Shown piece after piece: positions 51,840 through 59,772 of a stretch of DNA of 64,000 nucleotides. Position 1 is the first letter of the stretch, and each line of letters starts with the position of its first letter. The notes under the pieces are model-generated. The model saw only the letters and a list, made by a program, of their open reading frames with translations. It did no database searches and had not been told where the DNA came from. A program made the translations under genes and the position numbers. This DNA comes from an uncultured Oscillospiraceae bacterium (GTDB taxonomy: Bacteria > Bacillota > Clostridia > Oscillospirales > Ruminococcaceae), in assembly GCA_934446565.1 (NCBI GenBank), contig CAKSEO010000002.1, forward strand, positions 1 to 64,000, in the 5' to 3' direction.

Positions 51840-52718
51840 ATGGACGTAAATCTGCTGAAATACATGGCTTTTATTAAGACGGTGGAGTGCGGCAGCTTCA
51901 CAAGGGCGGCTGAGCTGCTGAATTATTCTCAGTCCGGGATAAGCCGAATGATAAACGACCTGGAGACCGAGTGGCATGTAAAGCTGCTTGAGCGCAGCCG
52001 CGCGGGAGTACGGCTGACCTCCGACGGGATGACCCTGCTGCCCTACGCGAAGAACGTCTGCGAGGACTACCGCCGCCTGCAAATGCAGATAGACGACCTG
52101 AACGGTCTGCAGACCGGGATCATCCGCATAGGTACTATAGCGAGCGTAGCGGAGCAGTGGCTCCCGAGGATAATCAGCCGATTCCGGCAGGACTATCCGA
52201 ATATTGATTACGAGCTGCTGATAGGCGACTACGGTGAGATAGAGCAGTGGATAAACGATGGCAGAGTGGACTGCGGATTCATCTGTTCGCCTGTCATGTC
52301 CGACCTGGACGTGACCATACTGGAGCGTGACGAGCTGCTTGCTGTGCTTCCCAAGGGACACCCACTCGCGGAGCTTCCAGCCGTACCTATCGAGGAGCTT
52401 TGCAAAGGACCCTTCATGCTGCTGGAGCGCGGCGCAAGGGGCGAGGTTTCCGATCTGTTCGAAAAGCGTGGACTTACTCCGGATATACAGTTCAAGACCC
52501 TGGACGACTACGCGGTCATGTCGATGGTGGAATGCGGGCTGGGGCTTGCGATACTTCCCGGGCTCATCCTCCGGAGGATATCCTATGATGTTGAGCTGCG
52601 CAGCCTTGCCGAGCCGGCGTTCCGGGACATCTGCTTCGTGACAAGGAATCACGAGACAGCTCCGCTCGCGGTGAAGCGGTTCGTCGATTACCTGAAATAC
52701 CGCAACCCTGTGCAATAA
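51840..52718 (+). CDS. LysR-family transcriptional regulator
   Basis: 292 aa, standard length. N-terminal winged HTH: LKYMAFIKTVECGSFTRAAELLNYSQSGISRMINDLE, residues ~4-40. The rest is the periplasmic-binding-type effector domain: GIIRIGTIASVAEQWLPRIISRF, DCGFICSPV, LAVLPKGHPLA and GLGLAILPGLIL. It should bind the TTCCGCA repeats in the divergent promoter region and control the MFS gene and itself in response to a small ligand, possibly the transporter's substrate. Confidence 0.94.
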   Translation: MDVNLLKYMAFIKTVECGSFTRAAELLNYSQSGISRMINDLETEWHVKLLERSRAGVRLTSDGMTLLPYAKNVCEDYRRLQMQIDDLNGLQTGIIRIGTIASVAEQWLPRIISRFRQDYPNIDYELLIGDYGEIEQWINDGRVDCGFICSPVMSDLDVTILERDELLAVLPKGHPLAELPAVPIEELCKGPFMLLERGARGEVSDLFEKRGLTPDIQFKTLDDYAVMSMVECGLGLAILPGLILRRISYDVELRSLAEPAFRDICFVTRNHETAPLAVKRFVDYLKYRNPVQ

Positions 52719-52733
52719 TTCCATTCCCGGCAC

Positions 52734-52762
52734 TTGACTTATTAATAAAAGTGTGCTAAAAT
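52734..52762 (+). promoter_or_regulatory. Promoter of the first G3E GTPase gene
   Basis: TTGACT (52734-52739), 17-bp spacer, TAAAAT (52757-52762), 60 bp before the start codon. Confidence 0.75.
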
Positions 52763-52821
52763 ATAGTGTTGGAAGCTGATGTGATCTATTCAGCTGTAAT
52801 TTACAGAAAGAGGGACTTAAA

Positions 52822-54018
52822 ATGACAAAGATAGATGTGTTCTCCGGATTTCTCGGAGCAGGTAAGACTACTCTTATCAAGAAGCTTTTAAAGGAGGCTT
52901 ACGCCGGCGAAAAGCTGGTGCTCATCGAAAATGAGTTCGGCGAGATCGGCATTGACGGCGGCTTCATGAAGGATGCCGGCATACAGGTAACAGAGATGAA
53001 CCAGGGCTGCATCTGCTGCTCACTGGTAGGCGATTTCGGAAAGGCTCTGGCACAGGTGCTCGAGCAGTTCCATCCGGACCGTATCCTTATCGAGCCGTCC
53101 GGCGTCGGCAAGCTTTCCGATGTGCTCAAGGCAGTTATGAACGTCCAGAGCGACGAGCTGGTGCTCAATTCCTACACCACAGTCGTTGACGTTTCCAAGA
53201 TAAAGATGTATATGAAGAACTTCGGCGAGTTCTATAAGAACCAGGTCGAGACCGCAAAGACCATCATTCTTAGCCGTTCGCAGAAGCTCTCCGAGGACAA
53301 GCTCGCAGAGGCGCTCGCAATGATACGTCAGCTCAACGAGCACGCGACAATCGTTACCACTCCGTGGGACGATATCAACGGCAAGCAGATACTTGAGGCG
53401 ATGGAGATAAAGAACAGCTTCGCAGAGGAGCTGCTCAAGGACGAGGGCATCTGCCCTGTATGCGGACATCATCATGACGACGATGATGATGAGGACGAGC
53501 ATGAGCATCACCACCATCATCACGATGACGATGACGACGACCACGAATGCTGCCACCACCATCACGACCATGACGACGATGAGGACGAGCACGAGCATCA
53601 CCACCATCACCACGATGACGATGACGACGACCACGAGTGCTGCCACCATCACGACCATGACGACGATGAGGACGAGCATGAGCACCATCACCACGACGGC
53701 GAGTGCGGCTGCGGACATCACCACCATCACCACGGCCATGACGCCGACGAGGTATTCTCCAACTTCGGCGTTGAAACCGCCAAGAAGTTCACCAAGGAGG
53801 AGCTTGAGAACGCGCTGTCCAGGCTTTCCGGCGAGGAGTACGGCTCTGTTCTCCGTGCAAAGGGCATCGTTGCAGGCGCTGACGGCGTTTGGTACCACTT
53901 CGATTTCGTACCCGAGGAGTTCGAGGTCCGCACCGGTTCTGCGGACGTTACCGGCAGAATGTGCGTAATTGGCGCTAAGCTTGCCGAGGACAAGATAAAG
54001 GCTCTGTTCGGAGTTTGA
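52822..54018 (+). CDS. CobW-like G3E GTPase with a His/Asp-rich metal-binding tail
   Basis: 398 aa. Residues 1-210 are a G3E GTPase: Walker A GFLGAGKTTLI, IENEFGEIGIDG, the metal-chaperone motif GCICC, and RILIEPSGVGKLSDVL. Residues ~214-306 are an insert of His, Asp and Glu (over 80 percent of positions) with CC pairs, then a C-terminal CobW_C-type domain (FSNFGVETAKKFTKEELENAL, WYHFDFVPEEFEVR). G3E proteins insert or store Zn, Ni or Co; the His/Asp tract points to metal binding and buffering. Codon use indicates strong expression. It forms a pair with the next GTPase. Confidence 0.92.
   Translation: MTKIDVFSGFLGAGKTTLIKKLLKEAYAGEKLVLIENEFGEIGIDGGFMKDAGIQVTEMNQGCICCSLVGDFGKALAQVLEQFHPDRILIEPSGVGKLSDVLKAVMNVQSDELVLNSYTTVVDVSKIKMYMKNFGEFYKNQVETAKTIILSRSQKLSEDKLAEALAMIRQLNEHATIVTTPWDDINGKQILEAMEIKNSFAEELLKDEGICPVCGHHHDDDDDEDEHEHHHHHHDDDDDDHECCHHHHDHDDDEDEHEHHHHHHDDDDDDHECCHHHDHDDDEDEHEHHHHDGECGCGHHHHHHGHDADEVFSNFGVETAKKFTKEELENALSRLSGEEYGSVLRAKGIVAGADGVWYHFDFVPEEFEVRTGSADVTGRMCVIGAKLAEDKIKALFGV
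53465..53740 (+). repeat. Tandem ~90-bp coding repeats for the His/Asp-rich tract
   Basis: Three successive units start HDDDEDEHEHHHHHH (or a close variant); the first two continue DDDDDDHECCHHH. Periods are 90 and 87 bp. The DNA identity between units is very high, so copy number may vary between strains. Confidence 0.85.
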
Positions 54019-54039
54019 TAACCAAAAGACAAATATCGC

Positions 54040-54061
54040 GCCCGGGGGCAAAACTCCGGGC
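54040..54061 (+). terminator. Weak hairpin after the first G3E GTPase gene
   Basis: GCCCGGGG pairs with CTCCGGGC (one G-T wobble) over a GCAAAA loop; only a loose T-rich tract follows, so partial read-through into the next gene is likely. Confidence 0.5.
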
Positions 54062-54090
54062 ATGGTATTATATTTAGACAGGAGTATAAA

Positions 54091-55038
54091 ATGGAACTTC
54101 CCGTATATATGATAACAGGCTTTCTTGAGAGCGGAAAGACCTCGTTTATCCTCGACACGATAAACGACAAGCAGTTCTCCAAGGGTCAGCGCACCCTGAT
54201 AATCGCCTGCGAGGAGGGCGAGGTGGAATACGCCCCGGATATCCTCAAGGCAGCAAAGGCAGAGGTAGAGTTCATCGAGGACGAGGAAGACTTCAACCCT
54301 GAGCACCTCAACGAGCTGGTAAAAAAACACCGTCCGACCCAGATAATGCTTGAATACAACGGCATGTGGAGCCTGCGCACGATGGCTGAAAAAGCTCCGA
54401 AAGATTGGATATTCTATCAGATATTCATGTTCGTGGACCACTCCAAGTATCAGGTCTATATGAACAACATGCGCCAGCTGCTGTCCGATAACTTCTCCAT
54501 TGCGGACATCGTCGTGTTCAACCGCTGCGAGAAGAACAGCGTGGACAAAAAGACCCTCCGCCGCAGCATAAAGGCGCTCAACCCCAAGATAGACATGATG
54601 TTCGAGTACACCGACGGCACCATCGAGCAGGGATTCCAGGGCGACGACGAAATGCCCTACGACCTCAACGCCGACCCCATCGAGGTCATTCACGACGATT
54701 TCGGTCTGTGGTACATCGACGTGATGAGCAACACCGAGCGTTACCTCAGGAAGAATGTGCGCGTAAGGGGCATGGTGTTCCGCGCGTCCAATGTTCCCAA
54801 GGGATATTTTGTAATTTCCCGCCGCGCTATGACCTGCTGCGCGGACGATATCCAGGTGGTAGGCATACTTGTTAAGGCTCCCAACGCCGCTGATTTCAAG
54901 GACGGCGCATGGGTGGAGGTCACCGGTAAGATAATCGTCGAGCGGCAGTCCGCGTATAAGGGCGATGGACCTGTACTGAACGCGGCTGAGATAAAGCCGA
55001 CGGAAGCTGCTCCCAGCGAGCTGGTTTACTTCAGCTGA
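54091..55038 (+). CDS. G3E-type GTPase fused to a YcgQ/DUF1980-like C-terminal domain
   Basis: 315 aa. The N-terminal ~190 residues are a short CobW-like GTPase ([29 protein letters not shown], and a G4-like FNRCEKN). The GCxCC metal motif is absent. The C-terminal ~110 residues ([49 protein letters not shown]) match the C-terminal domain of TIGR03943/DUF1980 (YcgQ) proteins, normally paired with YcgR-type permeases and CobW GTPases. The fusion therefore merges two usual neighbours. A role in Zn handling with the preceding gene is likely; mtnA starts on its last base. Confidence 0.82.
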   Translation: MELPVYMITGFLESGKTSFILDTINDKQFSKGQRTLIIACEEGEVEYAPDILKAAKAEVEFIEDEEDFNPEHLNELVKKHRPTQIMLEYNGMWSLRTMAEKAPKDWIFYQIFMFVDHSKYQVYMNNMRQLLSDNFSIADIVVFNRCEKNSVDKKTLRRSIKALNPKIDMMFEYTDGTIEQGFQGDDEMPYDLNADPIEVIHDDFGLWYIDVMSNTERYLRKNVRVRGMVFRASNVPKGYFVISRRAMTCCADDIQVVGILVKAPNAADFKDGAWVEVTGKIIVERQSAYKGDGPVLNAAEIKPTEAAPSELVYFS

Positions 55039-56087
55039 TGAGCGGAAAAATGTTCACGGTCAGGCTTTCCGGAGACGAAAACGCCGTCGAGATACTCGAC
55101 CAGACGCTTCTCCCCAACCGTGTTGAATACCTCCGGCTGGAGACTGCGGAGCAGCTCTACGAAGCCATCTATAAGCTTCGTGTGCGCGGCGCTCCCGCAA
55201 TAGGGGTGTGCGCGGGGTTCGGAATGTTTGTCCTTGCACGGAAGATGAGCGGCGATATCCTGCCGCAATTGCGCAGAGCGGGGGAGTACCTGATTTCCTC
55301 CCGGCCGACTGCCGTGAATCTGAGCTGGGCAGTAAAACGCATGCTTTCCTGCGCGGAGCGGAACTGCGGCTCCCGGGAGGAGCTTCTCGCAGCGCTGCGC
55401 AGCGAGTGCATTTCGATACGCGACGAGGACGTCGCGACCTGCCGCGCTATTTCTGAAAACGGGCTGACCCTCGTGAAAAGCGGCGATGGGATACTCACCC
55501 ACTGCAACGCAGGAGCGCTGGCGGCGGTGGAGTACGGCACAGGGCTAGGAACGCTGCTTCTCGGGAAAGAGCGCGGCTATGAGTTCCACGTTTACAGCGA
55601 CGAGACGCGTCCGCTTTTGCAGGGCGCGCGGCTGACCTCGTTCGAGCTGAACCACGCAGGGATAGACGTAACGCTCATCTGCGATAACGCGGCGTCGCTG
55701 CTGATGAAACAGGGAAAGATACAGGCGTGCTTCGTGGGCTGCGACCGCGTTGCCGCCAACGGCGACGTTGCGAACAAGATTGGAACGCGCTCCGTGGCTA
55801 TAAACGCGAAGTACCACGGGATACCGTTCTACGTGTTCTGCCCCGGGTCAACGATAGATTTCGGCTGCGCCAGCGGTGATGATATCGTTATCGAGGAGCG
55901 CAGCGGCGAGGAGATAAAGACGATGTTCTTCTCCGAACCTGTAGCCGAGCCGGAAGTTAAATGCTGGAACCCGGCGTTCGACGTGACCGACGCGGAGTTG
56001 GTCACCGCGATAATCACCGAGCGGGGGATAGCGCGCTATCCCTACACAGAATCACTCAAACAGCTATACGCTTCGGAGGAAATATGA
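55038..56087 (+). CDS. mtnA: Methylthioribose-1-phosphate isomerase-like protein
   Basis: 349 aa, normal MtnA length. Isomerises 5-methylthioribose-1-phosphate (or 5-deoxyribose-1-phosphate) to the ribulose form in MTA/5'-deoxyadenosine salvage. Visible: [14 protein letters not shown], the active-site Cys in [28 protein letters not shown], and the Asp in [18 protein letters not shown]; also EERSGEE. It may act on related sugar phosphates. The start overlaps the upstream GTPase stop and the end overlaps the amidohydrolase start, so they form one operon. Confidence 0.9.
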   Translation: MSGKMFTVRLSGDENAVEILDQTLLPNRVEYLRLETAEQLYEAIYKLRVRGAPAIGVCAGFGMFVLARKMSGDILPQLRRAGEYLISSRPTAVNLSWAVKRMLSCAERNCGSREELLAALRSECISIRDEDVATCRAISENGLTLVKSGDGILTHCNAGALAAVEYGTGLGTLLLGKERGYEFHVYSDETRPLLQGARLTSFELNHAGIDVTLICDNAASLLMKQGKIQACFVGCDRVAANGDVANKIGTRSVAINAKYHGIPFYVFCPGSTIDFGCASGDDIVIEERSGEEIKTMFFSEPVAEPEVKCWNPAFDVTDAELVTAIITERGIARYPYTESLKQLYASEEI

Positions 56088-57352
56088 AAATACGCTTTTA
56101 CAACGCAAAAATACTTACCATGCAGACGGAGGAGATCATAACCGGAGAGCTGCACACCGACGGCGACAAGATCACGTTTGTCGGCTCTGAGAACATCCCG
56201 CAGGGCAGCTTCGACCGCGAGATAGACCTTACCGGGAAGGTCATCATCCCGGGCTTCAAGAACGCGCACACCCACACCGCGATGACGTTCCTGCGCAGCT
56301 TCGCGGACGATCTCCCGCTGAACGACTGGCTCTACGAGCAGGTTTTCCCGCACGAGGCAAAGCTCACCGAGGAAGCCGTGTACGTTTTCACACAGCTCGG
56401 AAACATGGAGTACCTGACCAGCGGCATCACCTCAAGTTTTGACATGTACATGAAGCTCGACAGCTACGCGAAGGCATGCGTCGATATGGGCTACAGAAGC
56501 GTTCTGTGCGGCTCTATCAATGATTTCGGCGGCACTGTGGAGGGTATCGGCGAGGAGTACGAAAAGTTCAACCATTTCGACCCTCTGATAAGCTATCAGC
56601 TTGGTTTCCACGCTGAGTACACCACCAAGCGCGAGACCCTCGAGGGGCTGGCGAAGCTGTCCCAGAAGTATAAAGCGCCGATGTACACGCACTCAAGCGA
56701 AACAAAGGCGGAGACCGACGGCTGCCGCGAACGTTACGGTCTGTCGCCAACTCAGCTTTTTGACAAGCTCGGGATGTTGGAATACGGTGGCGGCGGATTC
56801 CACTGCGTGTGGTTCGATGAGGAGGATATGCGCATTGCCCGGGAAAAGGGACTGTGGATTGTTACGAATCCGTCGTCGAATCTCAAGCTTGCGAGCGGAA
56901 TAGCTCCGCTGTGCGAGATGAAGCGCCATGGGATAGACCGCATGGCGATAGGCACGGACGGCGCAGCAAGCAACAACTGCCTCGACATGTTCCGGGAGAT
57001 GTTCCTTGTTACGGCGCTCCAGAAGTACCGCGAAATGGACGCGGCGGCGTTCCCGGCGTTTGACGTGCTGAAGATGGCGTGCAGCGGCGGCGCGCTCGCA
57101 ATGGGGCTGACTGACTGCGACGTGCTTGCGGCAGGGAAGCAGGCGGACCTTGCGGTGATAGACCTCATGCAGCCTAACATGCAGCCTGTGCATAATATAG
57201 CGAAGAACCTTGTGTACGCCGGAACCAAGCAGAACGTAGTCATGACAATGATCGCCGGAAATATTCTCTACGAGAATGGAAAATTCACCACAGTAGACGC
57301 GAACGAGGTCTATGCGAGAGCCGAAAAACTCACCCGCGAGATCTGCGGCTGA
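56084..57352 (+). CDS. MTA/SAH deaminase-like amidohydrolase
   Basis: 422 aa from ATG 56084 (CGGAGGA upstream; ATGA overlap with mtnA). It belongs to the metal-dependent amidohydrolases that deaminate 5'-methylthioadenosine, S-adenosylhomocysteine or 5'-deoxyadenosine. Metal ligands: [11 protein letters not shown] (HxH), [10 protein letters not shown] (His), [10 protein letters not shown] (His) and [10 protein letters not shown] (Asp). [16 protein letters not shown] is typical of the MtaD group. With MtnA next door, the pair suggests a nucleoside salvage route for a radical-SAM-rich anaerobe; the G3E GTPases upstream could supply the metal. Confidence 0.93.
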   Translation: MKIRFYNAKILTMQTEEIITGELHTDGDKITFVGSENIPQGSFDREIDLTGKVIIPGFKNAHTHTAMTFLRSFADDLPLNDWLYEQVFPHEAKLTEEAVYVFTQLGNMEYLTSGITSSFDMYMKLDSYAKACVDMGYRSVLCGSINDFGGTVEGIGEEYEKFNHFDPLISYQLGFHAEYTTKRETLEGLAKLSQKYKAPMYTHSSETKAETDGCRERYGLSPTQLFDKLGMLEYGGGGFHCVWFDEEDMRIAREKGLWIVTNPSSNLKLASGIAPLCEMKRHGIDRMAIGTDGAASNNCLDMFREMFLVTALQKYREMDAAAFPAFDVLKMACSGGALAMGLTDCDVLAAGKQADLAVIDLMQPNMQPVHNIAKNLVYAGTKQNVVMTMIAGNILYENGKFTTVDANEVYARAEKLTREICG

Positions 57353-57414
57353 TACTAAAACCAGACTTTTCGACGCTCTCAGCCAATGTATCTGTGCATT
57401 CCCTTTTTTTGCTA

Positions 57415-57462
57415 TTGACAATCCCGCTATTTTGTGATACAATAATAATAACAATTATTGTT
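57415..57462 (+). promoter_or_regulatory. Promoter and Fur/PerR-type operator of the Fur-family gene
   Basis: TTGACA (57415-57420), 17-bp spacer, TACAAT (57438-57443). Directly over the start region lies the perfect palindrome AACAATTATTGTT (57450-57462) inside an AATAATAATAACAATTATTG context resembling a PerR/Fur box, so autoregulation is likely. Confidence 0.7.
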
Positions 57463-57485
57463 TTACATACTTGGAGAGGGATAAA

Positions 57486-57881
57486 ATGAACTTTTCGCGA
57501 CAGAGAGAAATAATATATGAGCAGGTTAAGAGTTTCCCGGTGCACCCGACCGCCGAGGAAGTCTACCGCGCCCTGAAAAACGACAATCCGAATCTCAGCC
57601 TTGGAACAGTTTACCGTAATCTGAATCAGCTGAGCGAAGCGGGGATGCTGCTGAAAATACCCATAGCTGACGGCTCAGACCGTTTCGACGGCAGGACAGA
57701 CCGGCACTATCACATGATATGCGAAAAGTGCGGCAGGGTGTTCGACGTCGAGCTTGACTGCCTGGAGTCTATTCCTCAGACAGTGCTGCAAACCACCGGT
57801 CATCACATAACCCGTGTTACGCTGAATCTGAAAGGCGTTTGCGCTGAGTGCGCGTCGTCAGATCAGGATGCTGAGCAATAA
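57486..57881 (+). CDS. Fur-family metalloregulator, PerR-like
   Basis: 131 aa from ATG 57486 (GGAGAGGG upstream). N-terminal winged helix with HPTAEEVYRALKNDNPNLSLGTVYRNLNQL, then the dimerisation domain. Structural zinc cysteines are present as CEKC and CAEC. All five residues that bind the regulatory metal in Bacillus PerR have counterparts: His in HPTAEEVY, Asp in RFDG, both His in RHYH and Asp in VFDVEL. It therefore probably senses peroxide through Fe oxidation, although Fur or Zur function cannot be excluded given the nearby G3E GTPases. Confidence 0.9.
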   Translation: MNFSRQREIIYEQVKSFPVHPTAEEVYRALKNDNPNLSLGTVYRNLNQLSEAGMLLKIPIADGSDRFDGRTDRHYHMICEKCGRVFDVELDCLESIPQTVLQTTGHHITRVTLNLKGVCAECASSDQDAEQ

Positions 57882-57963
57882 TTACATCTGATTTGTGAAA
57901 CAATTTCCTTTAATAAAAAACGCTCCGGTGAAAATAATATAACTGCAAGGGCGAAGTGAAAAC

Positions 57964-57997
57964 ACTTCCGCTCCTGTAAAAAAGACGGAGCGGAAGT
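57964..57997 (+). promoter_or_regulatory. Leader hairpin before the SASP gene
   Basis: Perfect 11-bp stem ACTTCCGCTCC/GGAGCGGAAGT with a 12-nt loop, 42 bp before the SASP start. It may stabilise the spore mRNA or terminate the upstream transcript. No clear sigma-G promoter was recognised in the 158-bp gap. Confidence 0.55.
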
Positions 57998-58039
57998 TCC
58001 GGACTTTAAAAAAAGGTTTTATTAAAGGAGAACAAGATT

Positions 58040-58228
58040 ATGGCATCCAATAAGCAGACCAAGAGTGCACTCAATTCCATCAAGATGCAGGCAGCCAGCG
58101 AGGTAGGCGTTCCGCTGAACTCCAACGGATACAACGGCGAGCTGACCGCAAGACAGGCAGGCTCAATAGGTGGCCAGATGGTAAAGAATATGATCGCAAG
58201 CTATACCCAGCAGAACTCTGCTCAGTAA
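58040..58228 (+). CDS. Alpha/beta-type small acid-soluble spore protein
   Basis: 62 aa. It shows the family signature: residues SALNSIKMQAASEVGV with the GPR-protease site region (the usual KxEIAxExGV is here MQAASEVGV), then GELTARQAGSIGGQMVKNMIA. These proteins saturate and protect DNA in the spore core and are degraded on germination. RBS AAAGGAG before ATG 58040. The Glu-Ile/Glu positions of the protease site are altered, so cleavage may differ from the Bacillus model. Confidence 0.93.
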   Translation: MASNKQTKSALNSIKMQAASEVGVPLNSNGYNGELTARQAGSIGGQMVKNMIASYTQQNSAQ

Positions 58229-58252
58229 TCAGCGCTCATAAAGCATAAACAA

Positions 58253-58276
58253 ATCCCTCCGCAATAGCGGGGGGAT
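58253..58276. terminator. Bidirectional terminator between the SASP gene and spoIVA
   Basis: ATCCCTCCGC pairs with GCGGGGGGAT (one G-T wobble) over a 4-nt loop; ATTGTTATTT follows on the forward strand. Confidence 0.75.
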
Positions 58277-58284
58277 ATTGTTAT

Positions 58285-59760
58285 TTACAGAATAATACAG
58301 ATAAGACCGCCGCAGCCCTCGTTTATTATCCTCTGGATGGTTTCCTGGAGTTTCATGCGGGCGTCCGTCGGCATGCGGTAAAGCTTGTTGTGCAGCCCCT
58401 CGTTTACCAGCTCGTGGAGCGATTTCCCGAAGATGTTGCTTTCCCATATTTTCTTCGGATTTTCCTCAAAGTCGGTCAGGAGGTAGGCGATGAGCTCCTC
58501 GGACTGCTTCTCGCTGCCGACTATCGGGTTGATCTCCGTGGTGATGTCCGCTGACATCATGTGTATCGACGGAGCGCTTGCCCGCAGGCGCACGCCGTAC
58601 TTCCCGCCCTGTTTAACTATCTTGGGTTCTTCCAACTTAAGTTCGTCCATCGTCGGCAGGACTATTCCGTAACCGGTCGCCTCGACCTCCTCAAGAGCGC
58701 CGCGCACGCGCTCGTACTTGCTCTTTATCTGCGCCAGCTCTATCATGCAGGGCATGAGGTCGCTCTCGTCGTGGAGTTCCAGCCCGGTAGTTTCGCCGAG
58801 TATCTGGTAGAACAGGTCGTTTCGCAGCGCGATGTCGATAATGCCCGAGCCTGTGCCCAGGTCGATGTCCTCCGGAGTAACCCGCGAGGTGTACTCGCAC
58901 TCCGCTATCTCGTCCGCGCAGGACTTTATGCTGGTTATGCCGTCAATTTTGGAAGCCGCGGTCTTTATCGTGCTGAAAAGCTCCTTGCGCAGCCAGTGCT
59001 CGCGGTCGAGCGCAGTTACCCATTTCGGCATTCTGACGCGTATCTCGCTGACAGGGAATTGCAGCAGCACTTTCCCGAGCAGCTCCTTTATCTGATCCTC
59101 GGTTATATCAAGGCAGTTGACCGCCATGACCGGCGCGGAGTACTTCTCCTCCATCGCGGCGGCGAGGGCGCGGCTCTCCGGGGAATCCGGCTTCTGGCAG
59201 TTGAGGATGACTACGAACGGCTTGTTTATCTCGTTGAGCTCGCTGATGATGCGCTCCTCCGCCTGCTGGTACTCCTCACGGGGGATGTCGGTGATGCTCC
59301 CGTCGGTGGTGACTACTATTCCAATGGTGGAATGCTCGGTTATAACCTTGCGGGTGCCGACCTCCGCCGCCATGTTGAACGGTATCTCCTCCTCGAACCA
59401 GGGGGTCATAACCATGCGCGGAGCCTCGTTCTCGATGTAGCCGATGGCGCTGGGTACGATGTAGCCGACGCAGTCGATGAGCCGTACATTCATCTTAACG
59501 CCGTCGTCCAGAACGATAGTCACGGCTTTCTCCGGGACGAATTTCGGCTCGGTGGTCATGATGGTTTTGCCTGCGGAGGACTGCGGAAGCTCGTCGTTGG
59601 CGCGTTCGCGCTGGAAATCGTCCGCGATGTTGGGAATGACCAGCGTGTTCATCAGCCGTGTGATGAACGTGGATTTGCCGGAACGCACAGGACCTACGAT
59701 ACCGAGGTAGATGTTGCCGTCCGTCCTGCGGGCGATGTCAGAATAAATTGAGTGATCCAT
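58285..59760 (-). CDS. spoIVA: Stage IV sporulation protein A (spore coat ATPase)
   Basis: 491 aa, full length. SpoIVA polymerises by ATP hydrolysis on the outer forespore membrane and forms the base of the coat. N-terminal YSDIARRTDGNIYLGIVGPV then the Walker A RSGKSTFITR; the TRAFAC-type region includes VRLIDCVGYIVPSAIGY, and the C-terminus matches the conserved membrane-anchoring end (MQETIQRIINEGCGGLICIIL here as LQETIQRIINEGCGG). It lies 12 bp downstream of the SPOCS gene on the reverse strand and is probably co-transcribed from the sigma-E-like promoter upstream. Confidence 0.97.
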   Translation of the reverse strand: MDHSIYSDIARRTDGNIYLGIVGPVRSGKSTFITRLMNTLVIPNIADDFQRERANDELPQSSAGKTIMTTEPKFVPEKAVTIVLDDGVKMNVRLIDCVGYIVPSAIGYIENEAPRMVMTPWFEEEIPFNMAAEVGTRKVITEHSTIGIVVTTDGSITDIPREEYQQAEERIISELNEINKPFVVILNCQKPDSPESRALAAAMEEKYSAPVMAVNCLDITEDQIKELLGKVLLQFPVSEIRVRMPKWVTALDREHWLRKELFSTIKTAASKIDGITSIKSCADEIAECEYTSRVTPEDIDLGTGSGIIDIALRNDLFYQILGETTGLELHDESDLMPCMIELAQIKSKYERVRGALEEVEATGYGIVLPTMDELKLEEPKIVKQGGKYGVRLRASAPSIHMMSADITTEINPIVGSEKQSEELIAYLLTDFEENPKKIWESNIFGKSLHELVNEGLHNKLYRMPTDARMKLQETIQRIINEGCGGLICIIL

Positions 59761-59772
59761 ATTTCACGCTCC

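Noticed and set aside
53465-53740. His/Asp tract as a sequencing or frameshift artefact
   Set aside because: The frame stays open through the repeats and returns to a conserved CobW C-terminal domain.
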